Shown: piece by piece, positions 1 through 6,974 of the stretch | Numbering within the stretch: the stretch's first letter is position 1 | How the letters are laid out: every line of letters starts with the position of its first letter | DNA from: Prevotellaceae bacterium UBA3849 | GTDB lineage: Bacteria > Bacteroidota > Bacteroidia > Bacteroidales > Bacteroidaceae | Assembly: GCA_002392645.1 (NCBI GenBank) | Contig: DGHL01000077.1 | Location: 5,757 to 26,073, forward strand | DNA: 20,317 nt | Reading direction: 5' to 3' | Translations under genes and position numbers: made by a program | Notes under the pieces: generated by a model | Told to the model about the DNA's origin: nothing | The model's input: only the letters and a program-made list of their open reading frames with translations | Database searches by the model: none

Positions 1-777
1 AAGGCTATGCTCGAGGATATCGCAATCCTTACCAACGGTACCGTTATCTCTGAGGAGAAGGGACTGAAGCTTGAACAGGCTACTCTTGACCTCTGCGGCA
101 CATGTGACAAGGTTACTATCTCTAAGGACGACACCATCATCGCTGGTGGTGCAGGTTCTAAGGACGCTATTGCTGACCGTGTCATCGCTATCAAGAAGGA
201 GATTGAGAACTCTACATCTTCATACGATAAGGAGAAGCTGCAGGAGCGTCTTGCAAAGCTTGCAGGTGGCGTAGCTGTTCTTTATATCGGTGCAAACTCT
301 GAGGTTGAGATGAAGGAGAAGAAGGATCGTGTTGACGATGCTCTCTGCGCTACACGTGCAGCAATCGAGGAAGGTGTCGTTGCCGGTGGTGGTACGACAT
401 ACATCCGCGCACTCTCTGCACTTGACAGTGTCAAGGGTGACAATGCTGACGAGCAGACAGGTGTCAACATCGTTAAGCGTGCCATTGAGGAACCTTTGCG
501 TCAGATCTGCTTCAACGCAGGTGTTGAAGGTGCCGTGGTAGTCAACAATGTTCGCGAGGGCAAGGGCGACTATGGTTACAATGCCCGTACAGAGGTTTAC
601 GAGGACATGAAGAAGGCTGGTATCATCGATCCTGCCAAGGTATCTCGTGTAGCTCTTGAGAACGCAGCTTCAATTGCAGGTCTCTTCCTCACAACAGAGT
701 CAGTAATCTGCGACAAGCCAGCTCCAGAACCACAGATGCCAATGGGCGGTGCTCCAGGCATGGGCGGCATGATGTAA
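1..777 (+). CDS. groEL: Chaperonin GroEL (Hsp60), C-terminal part, 5' end outside window
   Basis: The frame is open from base 1 (Lys-Ala before the first Met codon at 7), so this is the 3' part of a gene starting upstream; 258 residues are visible. GroEL forms a double-ring ATP-driven folding chamber in the cytoplasm with GroES. The visible part begins at the KAMLEDIAILTNG segment of the apical domain (about residue 285 of the usual 545) and runs through the intermediate and equatorial domains. The equatorial VVAGGGTTYIRAL and NAGVEGAVVV segments are present, as is the Gly/Met-rich tail ending GGAPGMGGMM. Codon use is strongly biased (many CGT, GGT and AAG), as expected for a highly expressed gene. 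groES is probably just upstream but cannot be seen. A strong terminator follows the stop. The identification is very secure. Confidence 0.98.
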   Translation, partial: KAMLEDIAILTNGTVISEEKGLKLEQATLDLCGTCDKVTISKDDTIIAGGAGSKDAIADRVIAIKKEIENSTSSYDKEKLQERLAKLAGGVAVLYIGANSEVEMKEKKDRVDDALCATRAAIEEGVVAGGGTTYIRALSALDSVKGDNADEQTGVNIVKRAIEEPLRQICFNAGVEGAVVVNNVREGKGDYGYNARTEVYEDMKKAGIIDPAKVSRVALENAASIAGLFLTTESVICDKPAPEPQMPMGGAPGMGGMM

Positions 778-801
778 TAGATTATCATTCAGACTAAATA
801 T

Positions 802-840
802 AAAGACGACAATTCTGATTTTTGAATTGTCGTCTTTTTT
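802..840 (+). terminator. Rho-independent terminator of groEL
   Basis: A perfect 14-bp stem (802-815 with 824-837) with an 8-nt loop runs into a T tract (835-842). It lies 25 bases after the groEL stop codon and is the strongest terminator on the plus strand in this window. Confidence 0.93.
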
Positions 841-937
841 ATTTCCCCACTTGTATGCTACAATGCTTAGCATACGAGATATTGTTTAATCCAGTAAAAA
901 ATAAGACGAATATAAACATTCCCCTCCTACCCAACCA

Positions 938-1049
938 CCACCTACATCTCCCGTGGGAGGAAGGAGGAAGTTGCGGTTATGGGCATGATGGGAACCCTCA
1001 CCCAGTCAATACGTAATTCAAGCCCTGTTCTACGAGGGGAGGTAGGTGG
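938..1049. repeat. Inverted pair of GC-rich imperfect copies
   Basis: The purine/pyrimidine-skewed segment at 938-956 recurs in inverted, imperfect form at 1030-1049; both share the core GTAGGTGG or its complement. They flank about 70 bases without coding potential. The C-rich left arm extends back to about 921. In AT-rich surroundings these GC-rich blocks look like an intergenic repeat element or its remnant, not a gene. Family membership cannot be settled from one copy pair. Confidence 0.5.
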
Positions 1050-1218
1050 AGGCTCTTGCGAGGCTCTAAATTGTTCGAAATTTCCGCTGCCAAGAAAACT
1101 CATTCCTGAGCGCGGAAAAAGGATGTGGTGGACTGCAACACTGCAAAAGGGGTTGCATCGCTGAAAACGGCCTTAAAACGATTTTTACAGGATGAACCAT
1201 TCTCTGATATTCTTCAAA

Positions 1219-1276
1219 AACGTAAAAAAGGTATGTTTTACCGTTGTTTTTAAGGTAAAAGATGCCTTTTTACGTT
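1219..1276. repeat. Long imperfect hairpin at the head of the first array
   Basis: The left arm 1219-1242 pairs with 1254-1276 over about 23 bp with one bulge and a few G-T or mismatched positions, around an 11-nt loop at 1243-1253. Its inner and outer parts are made of the same GTAAAA/TTTTAC words that form the adjacent 22-bp repeats, so it looks like two array units fused into one longer fold-back. The right arm is the first array unit (1255-1273). Confidence 0.75.
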
Positions 1277-1361
1277 GTAAAAGCATAGCTTTTGCAGTGT
1301 AAAGTGATAGCTATTACCACCTAAAAGCATAGCTTTTACGATGTAAAATGATAGCTTTTAC
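1255..1361. repeat. 22-bp-period array of quasi-palindromic 19-bp units (array 1)
   Basis: Five 19-bp units start at 1255, 1277, 1299, 1321 and 1343, exactly 22 bp apart, with 3-bp spacers gtt, agt, cac and gat. The fourth unit is CTAAAAGCATAGCTTTTAC and the fifth is GTAAAATGATAGCTTTTAC. Each unit is two 8-bp arms around a 3-bp centre (usually ATA), so arms alternate in orientation every 11 bp. A sixth, 20-bp unit-like sequence at 1222-1241 lies 33 bp (three arm steps) before the first. The array sits between the convergent genes groEL and yidC. The same layout recurs at 17958-18102. It is not a CRISPR: the spacers are only 3 bp. Confidence 0.88.
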
Positions 1362-1499
1362 TGCAAATTAAGAAAACTTTACATTTTTAACATTGTCCGA
1401 AATTTCCTATTTGCCCCCTCTGCCTCAAGCCCACACATGCTCAAGTCCAGCTACCTCCGTGTGGGGACTATTCACATTTCACGGGGTTTATATGGCACG

Positions 1500-1543
1500 A
1501 AAAAGCCCCGTTGCACACCCAAGCATGTGCGACGGGGCTTTTT
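1500..1543 (-). terminator. Rho-independent terminator of yidC (symmetrical, can act on both strands)
   Basis: An 18-bp stem with one G-T pair (1500-1517 with 1526-1543) encloses an 8-nt loop. A runs on the left and T runs on the right give a U tract in either direction. It lies about 60 bases beyond the yidC stop and would also block read-through from the groEL side. Confidence 0.92.
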
Positions 1544-1604
1544 ACAAGATTCGTTAATTACTATCTTTCATTCAAAGCCAACAGCTTCGAACATTCGAAA
1601 AAGC

Positions 1605-3515
1605 TTACTCACCACGGAGGCGAGCATTCTTGCGAGCAAGTTCATCACGCTTACGCTGAAGTTCCTGCTGCTGTTGCTGCATAGCCTGAAGACGTGCAGC
1701 AAGTCCGCTCATCTTCTTATTCGGATTTTTCTTATTCTCCTCACGCTTTGCCTCAAGTATGGCGAGAAGCTTCTCGTCGTTGGTAGTCTTGCGGAGCACC
1801 CACATAATGGCAGCAGAGAAGAACAGAGATATGAAGTAGTAGAAGTTAAGACCTGCGGAATAGTCATTGAACATGAAGAAGAACATCAACGGCATGAGCA
1901 TCATCATCCATCGCATCATCTTCATCTGCTCAGCCTGCTGTCCTACCATCTGGTCTTTCTGCTGCTGCATGGTAAACCATGAATAAAGCAGGTTGGCGCC
2001 ACAGAAGAGTATGCAGGTGAGTGAGATATGATCGCCTATGAGCCAAAGGTCCTTACCCCACTCGATAATAGGATCGTAGGTAGAAAGGTCATCAATCCAC
2101 AGGAAAGACTCACGGCGCAACTGTATAGCATTAGGCACGAAGTTGAACATTGCTATCCAGATAGGCATCTGTATGAGCATAGGCAGACAGCCTGAAAGCG
2201 GACTGACGCCATATTCTGAATACAGTTGCATCATGGCCTGCTGCTTCTGCAAGGCATCCTCCGGCTTGTCATACTGCTTCGTCGCCTCGTCGAGCTTCGG
2301 ACGCAACACACGCATCTTGGCACTTGACATATAGCTCTTCTTTACCATTGGATAAGTGATAGCCTTGAGGAGCAAAGTAATGAGAATAAGGATTATACCC
2401 ATAGGAATTGCCATGCTGCGCAGGAAGTCGAACACATAAAGCGTAAACCAGCGGTTGATGTAACGGAACAAAGGCCAGCCGAGATATACAAGGCGCTCCA
2501 GCTCAAGATCCTTGCCAAACGTAGACTGACTCTCTACACTCTGCAGAAGACGGAAGTCGTTAGGACCGAAATAGAACTCCATCTCGGTAGGCTTGGCACC
2601 TGTAGGATCAAAGAAAGTCTTAAGTTTTGCCTCATAGAATTTCAAGAATCCTGAGCCTTTCTGCTGAGGTACTGAAGTAAGCCTGACGTCTTTGCCATAA
2701 CCATCTTTCGCAATCATCACGGCAGAGAAGAACTGGTTTTTGAAAGCCACCCAGTCTATATCCTCGTCAACAGTCTCGTCAGTAGCCTCACTTGTCTCGC
2801 TGAGGTAATCGGTACCTCCGTCAGTATAGTGGTAAGTGAGTGTAGAATATCTGTTCTCGAAAGAGAAACCCTTCTCCTGCTGCTTGCACGTCTCCTGCCA
2901 GTTAATGTCCATTGTCTGTGTATTTGGCGCGAAGAGTCCTGCCATGCCGGTAGCACTTACAGAGCAATGCAGCATGTAGTCGCTACCCAGTGTGTATGAA
3001 ATGGTAATATACTTACCCTCAGCAGCCTGAGCCTGGAAGGTTACGCTGTTTGCAGTCTTCTTCACCGGAGTGAAATTCAGGTCTGCCGTAGAGATATTAG
3101 TCTCCTTTGCTGCCAGTGTGAACGCAAGCTTCTGTGTCTGCTTGTCGAAGAGTGTCACATCCTTATGACCATCGTTATCCTCAAAGTTCTTAACAACGAC
3201 CTTCTCTACGACCGCGCCCTTGGTAGTGAACGTAAGAGCGAGCTTCTCATTCTGCAACACGACCTCCTGAGCACTTCCCTGCATGGCACCGAAGAAGAGG
3301 GCGGTAGAGTCCTCCTGTGCTGCCTTCAGGGCATCAGCCTTGCGCTGTATCTCTGCAATCTTGCGCTGTTCAGCCGCCTTCTGTTTTGTTACGGTGTTTA
3401 TAGAATCCTGAATACGTTGCTGCTCCAGCTCATCCTTTGAAGGCTGGTTAAACCATGTAAATCCAAAAAGCACCGCAGCAATGAGTGCAAATCCGATGAT
3501 AGTATTCTTATCCAC
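1605..3515 (-). CDS. yidC: Membrane protein insertase YidC
   Basis: The 636-residue product is an inner-membrane insertase of the YidC/Oxa1/Alb3 family. It inserts proteins alone or with SecYEG. An N-terminal transmembrane helix (about residues 5-22) is followed by a charged linker and a large periplasmic beta domain (about 80-340). The conserved C-terminal helical core spans about 350-575. Signatures in the core include TYPMVKKSYMSSAKM (387-401) and LYSEYGVSPLSGCLPMLIQM (431-450). Lys384 aligns with the groove Arg of E. coli YidC. The tail (about 575-636) is basic and Gln-rich, likely a cytoplasmic ribosome-contacting coiled coil. The gene has its own promoter, divergent from the DUF3078 gene, and a terminator. 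The length is normal for Bacteroidetes YidC, so the identification is very secure. Confidence 0.97.
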   Translation of the reverse strand: MDKNTIIGFALIAAVLFGFTWFNQPSKDELEQQRIQDSINTVTKQKAAEQRKIAEIQRKADALKAAQEDSTALFFGAMQGSAQEVVLQNEKLALTFTTKGAVVEKVVVKNFEDNDGHKDVTLFDKQTQKLAFTLAAKETNISTADLNFTPVKKTANSVTFQAQAAEGKYITISYTLGSDYMLHCSVSATGMAGLFAPNTQTMDINWQETCKQQEKGFSFENRYSTLTYHYTDGGTDYLSETSEATDETVDEDIDWVAFKNQFFSAVMIAKDGYGKDVRLTSVPQQKGSGFLKFYEAKLKTFFDPTGAKPTEMEFYFGPNDFRLLQSVESQSTFGKDLELERLVYLGWPLFRYINRWFTLYVFDFLRSMAIPMGIILILITLLLKAITYPMVKKSYMSSAKMRVLRPKLDEATKQYDKPEDALQKQQAMMQLYSEYGVSPLSGCLPMLIQMPIWIAMFNFVPNAIQLRRESFLWIDDLSTYDPIIEWGKDLWLIGDHISLTCILFCGANLLYSWFTMQQQKDQMVGQQAEQMKMMRWMMMLMPLMFFFMFNDYSAGLNFYYFISLFFSAAIMWVLRKTTNDEKLLAILEAKREENKKNPNKKMSGLAARLQAMQQQQQELQRKRDELARKNARLRGE

Positions 3516-3543
3516 TTGTTGTTATTTATGTATTTTTAGTTTG

Positions 3544-3572
3544 CAAAGGTACAAAAAAAAATGCTTATTCAA
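3544..3572 (-). promoter_or_regulatory. Bacteroidetes-type promoter of yidC
   Basis: On the minus strand a -7 box TACCTTTG lies at 3551-3544, followed by C. A TTG (-33 core) lies at 3572-3570, 18 bases upstream. Transcription would start about 20 bases before the yidC start codon. This matches the known Bacteroidetes pattern TTG/TTTG-N19-21-TAnnTTTG apart from a slightly short spacer. Confidence 0.72.
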
Positions 3573-3574
3573 GA

Positions 3575-3601
3575 ATAAATTACACTTTTTATGTAATTTA
3601 T
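3575..3601. promoter_or_regulatory. 9-bp inverted repeat between divergent promoters (possible operator)
   Basis: ATAAATTAC at 3575-3583 and GTAATTTAT at 3593-3601 are perfect inverted copies 9 bases apart, so half-site centres are 18 bp apart. The site lies just upstream of the yidC -33 element, between the two divergent promoters. No regulator can be named, and the AT-rich context makes a chance palindrome possible. Confidence 0.35.
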
Positions 3602-3657
3602 TGAGGCTTTAATACAAAATAATCCCTAATTATGACAGATATTAAAAAAAATTGGAG

Positions 3658-3665
3658 TACCTTTG
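3658..3665 (+). promoter_or_regulatory. -7 box upstream of the DUF3078 gene
   Basis: TACCTTTG followed by C matches the Bacteroidetes -7 consensus TAnnTTTG and lies 31 bases before the start codon at 3697. No clear TTG -33 element is present at the expected distance. The A tract just upstream may act as an UP-like element. Confidence 0.6.
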
Positions 3666-3696
3666 CACTAAAATTCCCACAATATAATATAAGGAA

Positions 3697-5010
3697 ATGA
3701 AGAAAAAGATATTTTCTCTGTTATTTATTGCATTTACTACGATTATTGCCGCACTGAATACCGGTGCCCAGAGCAGGATGTCATACGGCGCATACAGAAA
3801 CAATCAGCTACTGGCAAACTACATAGACTCACTGAACATATACAAGGCAAGAATTGACTCACTGAACAAGGCTAACGACTCCTTGAGGGCCGAGATGGGC
3901 TATCCTGCCGAGAACAAATACTTCAGATACTTTGCCCCATTGGCATATTACCCTGACATAACAGGCAGAATGCTTACGCCCTATACCGAAGACGATGAAT
4001 ACACAGACGGAGGATTGATGCAGGTGTACCTGAAACATCCTGAGCTCGTGCAGTATTCTGCCAACCAATTTAGCAAATACTACAAGAACACGAAGGACGT
4101 GAAGGAGCAACCCAACCGCATAGAACTGACAAAGCACGTGAAGGAGGCTGCACCACAGCAAGGCTCTGCAACGACTGACATACCAGAGGAGCAGATAGAC
4201 ATGTTCGTGACGAAACCACACTTCTGGACTTTCTCAGGAGACTATTATCTGCAGTTCTTGCAGAACTACATATCGCCTAACTGGTACAAGAGTGGTGCCA
4301 GCAGCTACTCTATGATGGGCACCGTGACACTGAAATACAACTACAACAACAAGCAGAAGATAAAGTGGGACAACATGTTGGAACTGCGACTGGGATTCCA
4401 GACCACAGATGCCGATACCATAAACAAGTTCAAGACTTCAGACGACCTCATACGATACACATCAAAACTGGGATTGCAGGCACACGAAAAATGGTATTAC
4501 ACCTTGCAGGTAATGGCTTACACACAGTTTACGAAGGGACTGAAGAACAATGACAAGTATGTTTACTCTGACTTCATGTCGCCTTTCAACCTTAACGTAT
4601 CTATAGGTATGGACTATACCGTTGCCACGAAGAACAAGAAGTTGAGTGGCTCGGTACACATAGCACCATTCGCCTTTAAATTCAGATACGTGGATAGGAA
4701 ATACCTCGCTAGCAGCTTCGGCATAAACAACGGACACAGAACCATGGAGGACTTCGGTTCGCAGTTCAACGCCGAGCTCACATGGACTCCATTCAACAAC
4801 TTCAAGTGGAAGACACGCCTTTATGGCTACACCACCTATCACAAGTATGAAATGGAATGGGAGAACACACTGACACTGCAGTTCAACAAGTATATCTCTA
4901 CTTGCCTGTACCTATACCCACGCTTTGACGACAGCGTAGCCAAGGATGATAAATACAAGTACTTCCAGTTTAAGGAGTATTTCAGTTTCGGTTTCTCTTA
5001 TTCAATGTAA
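3697..5010 (+). CDS. DUF3078-family outer-membrane beta-barrel protein
   Basis: The 437-residue product begins with a clear signal peptide (residues 1 to about 24, ending NTGAQ). A short heptad-like segment (about 40-66) follows, then a polar linker. The C-terminal half contains alternating aromatic/polar strands ending in SFGFSYSM, as in outer-membrane barrels. The NYISPNWYKSG segment near residue 190, followed by strands ending in a WDN motif, resembles the family's N-W-x-x-G-G signature. DUF3078 proteins are widespread in Bacteroidetes, predicted to sit in the outer membrane, and of unknown function. An AAGGA lies directly before the ATG, too close for a normal Shine-Dalgarno spacing. The helicase gene starts 15 bases after the stop, so the two are probably co-transcribed although their jobs look unrelated. 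Confidence 0.8.
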   Translation: MKKKIFSLLFIAFTTIIAALNTGAQSRMSYGAYRNNQLLANYIDSLNIYKARIDSLNKANDSLRAEMGYPAENKYFRYFAPLAYYPDITGRMLTPYTEDDEYTDGGLMQVYLKHPELVQYSANQFSKYYKNTKDVKEQPNRIELTKHVKEAAPQQGSATTDIPEEQIDMFVTKPHFWTFSGDYYLQFLQNYISPNWYKSGASSYSMMGTVTLKYNYNNKQKIKWDNMLELRLGFQTTDADTINKFKTSDDLIRYTSKLGLQAHEKWYYTLQVMAYTQFTKGLKNNDKYVYSDFMSPFNLNVSIGMDYTVATKNKKLSGSVHIAPFAFKFRYVDRKYLASSFGINNGHRTMEDFGSQFNAELTWTPFNNFKWKTRLYGYTTYHKYEMEWENTLTLQFNKYISTCLYLYPRFDDSVAKDDKYKYFQFKEYFSFGFSYSM

Positions 5011-5025
5011 AAAAGGCACAGACAA

Positions 5026-6969
5026 ATGGAGAATCCAGAGTTAAGAACCGCATGGGAAATAATTGCTAATACCGACACACACCTGTTCCTGACAGGAAAG
5101 GCAGGAACGGGAAAGACTACATTCCTAAGAGACTTACGCGAAAAACTGCCCAAGCGAATGGTTGTATTGGCACCTACCGGCATAGCGGCAATAAATGCCC
5201 AGGGAGTGACGATACACTCTTTCTTTCAGCTAAACTTCGGTCCGCAGATACCCGGAACCATGCAGCAGAACAAACGATTTCAGTTCAGGAAACAGAAGGT
5301 ACAACTGATACGTTCTCTTGACCTGATCGTTATAGACGAGATAAGCATGGTAAGGGCTGATGTGCTCGATGCTATTGACGACGTACTGAGAAGATACCGC
5401 GACCACAGTCGCCCATTCGGTGGCGTGCAGATGCTGATGATAGGCGACATGCAACAATTGGCACCTGTAGCCAAGGAGGATGAATGGCGACTATTGAGCC
5501 CACACTATGCAACGCCATATTTCTTCTCAAGCAAGGCATTGCAAAGCACTGACTTCGTAACGGTTGAACTAAAGCACGTATATAGGCAGAATGACCCTGT
5601 ATTTCTGGATATCCTGAACAAAGTAAGGACTAACACCGCCGACGATGCTACACTGAAGCGACTGAACGAGCGCTACATACCAGACTTCTCACCGAGAAAC
5701 GATGAGGGATATATAAGACTGATGACGCACAACTACCAGGCCGATGCAGTAAACAGGCAGAAGTTGGAAGAGCTGGACACCCTGCCCTATAACTATGAGG
5801 CTGCGGTAGAAGGAGATTTCCCAGAAATGGCATATCCTACGGAGAAGGACTTGATGCTGAAGACCGGCGCACAGGTTATGTTCGTCAAGAACGACTCATC
5901 TATACAAAAGGCATTCTACAATGGAATGTTAGGTGAAGTGGTAGAGATGACGGACAAAGTAATCACGGTGCGCTCACTGGACGGTGGCGATATAATAGAG
6001 GTAGGCCACGAAAGATGGGAGAACACCAAATATTCCCTTGACGACAACACTAAGGAGATAAAAGAGGAAGTAGTAGGAACATTCTCGCAATTTCCACTCA
6101 AGGCGGCATGGGCCATCACTATACATAAATCTCAGGGACTGACATTCGAGCATGCCATAATAGACGTGCAGCATAGCTTTGCACATGGTCAGACCTATGT
6201 TGCCCTGTCACGATGCAAGACATTGGAAGGGATGGTGCTGAGTGCTCCTATACCGCGCTCTGCAATAATAAACGACCAGACGGTGAGTGCCTTCAGAAAT
6301 GACCCTCGACACCAGGAGCCTAACGCCGAGCAGCTTACGCAGATGCAGCGCATGTACCTGTTACGAACCGTGGAAGAACTCTTCTCTTTTACGACCATAA
6401 GGTATAAGTTCACCGATATGATAAGGCTGATGCGCGAGCATTTCTACAGTTCTCACGCAGAGCAATACAGCGCATGGTTAGAGGCTGCCGAGAAACTGAA
6501 GGGACCTGAAGAGGTGGCACGAAAATTCAAGGTGCAGTATCAAAACATAATACTGACATCGGAAGACTATAAGACCAACGCATTGCTACAGGAAAGACTG
6601 CAAAAGGGTGCGACATATTTCTCGCAGGAGATGCGATTTATATGGACTTTGCTACAGACTACCAACATAGCAACGAACAATAAGGTTTTAAGGGAACGCA
6701 TAGACAACATGCTGCAGGGACTTAAAGATGACTACAAAATCAAGTCTCTGCTACTGAAATACGTAGAGGAGAACGGCCTGCACATAAAAGACTATCTGGA
6801 AAGGAAAGCAAAAGTCACTCTTTCTGTAGATGACAGTGAAGACGCGAAACCCAAGCGAAGCACAAAGACCGGCACACGAAAAAGTGCAAGCAAACGCCAG
6901 AACACGTCATCGCTTCCTAAGTCAGAGGACGGCGATGTAGGTACCGACGATTCCCTGCTACAATACTAA
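5026..6969 (+). CDS. Pif1-like superfamily 1B DNA helicase
   Basis: The 647-residue product has the SF1B (Pif1/RecD2-like) motifs in order. Walker A is GKAGTGKT (24-31) and motif Ia is VVLAPTGIAA (46-55). Walker B is VIDEIS (102-107), motif III is GDMQQLAP (140-147) and motif IV is HVYRQ (184-188). Motif V is TIHKSQGLTFE (365-375) and motif VI is YVALSRC (391-397). Such enzymes use ATP to unwind DNA 5' to 3' and often act on G-quadruplexes, forks and R-loops. The motor ends near residue 410. About 235 further residues follow: a helical region and a basic Lys/Arg/Ser-rich tail (about 612-632) that may bind nucleic acid. This extension is much longer than in minimal bacterial Pif1 proteins. The gene converges with the next, only 5 bases apart and with no visible terminator. 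A specific symbol is not justified. Confidence 0.88.
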   Translation: MENPELRTAWEIIANTDTHLFLTGKAGTGKTTFLRDLREKLPKRMVVLAPTGIAAINAQGVTIHSFFQLNFGPQIPGTMQQNKRFQFRKQKVQLIRSLDLIVIDEISMVRADVLDAIDDVLRRYRDHSRPFGGVQMLMIGDMQQLAPVAKEDEWRLLSPHYATPYFFSSKALQSTDFVTVELKHVYRQNDPVFLDILNKVRTNTADDATLKRLNERYIPDFSPRNDEGYIRLMTHNYQADAVNRQKLEELDTLPYNYEAAVEGDFPEMAYPTEKDLMLKTGAQVMFVKNDSSIQKAFYNGMLGEVVEMTDKVITVRSLDGGDIIEVGHERWENTKYSLDDNTKEIKEEVVGTFSQFPLKAAWAITIHKSQGLTFEHAIIDVQHSFAHGQTYVALSRCKTLEGMVLSAPIPRSAIINDQTVSAFRNDPRHQEPNAEQLTQMQRMYLLRTVEELFSFTTIRYKFTDMIRLMREHFYSSHAEQYSAWLEAAEKLKGPEEVARKFKVQYQNIILTSEDYKTNALLQERLQKGATYFSQEMRFIWTLLQTTNIATNNKVLRERIDNMLQGLKDDYKIKSLLLKYVEENGLHIKDYLERKAKVTLSVDDSEDAKPKRSTKTGTRKSASKRQNTSSLPKSEDGDVGTDDSLLQY

Positions 6970-6974
6970 GCAAG

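Larger units (their letters stand above)
1071..1407. repeat. Direct 15-bp repeats flanking the first periodic array
   Basis: TTGTTCGAAATTTCC at 1071-1085 recurs as TTGTCCGAAATTTCC at 1393-1407, with one mismatch in 15. The copies bracket the hairpin and array described separately. The first copy also contributes the left arm of a 7-bp inverted repeat (1081-1087 with 1112-1118). They could be borders of a single intergenic element or chance. Confidence 0.5.

Noticed and set aside
822..1016. 64-codon plus-strand frame after groEL
   Set aside because: It begins inside the groEL terminator and runs through GC-rich inverted repeats; no protein-like features.
1255..1361. CRISPR array
   Set aside because: Spacers are only 3 bp, units vary in sequence, and no cas genes are nearby.
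1437..1982. 181-codon plus-strand frame
   Set aside because: It crosses the yidC terminator and then runs antisense to yidC; its composition mirrors the YidC C-terminal codons.
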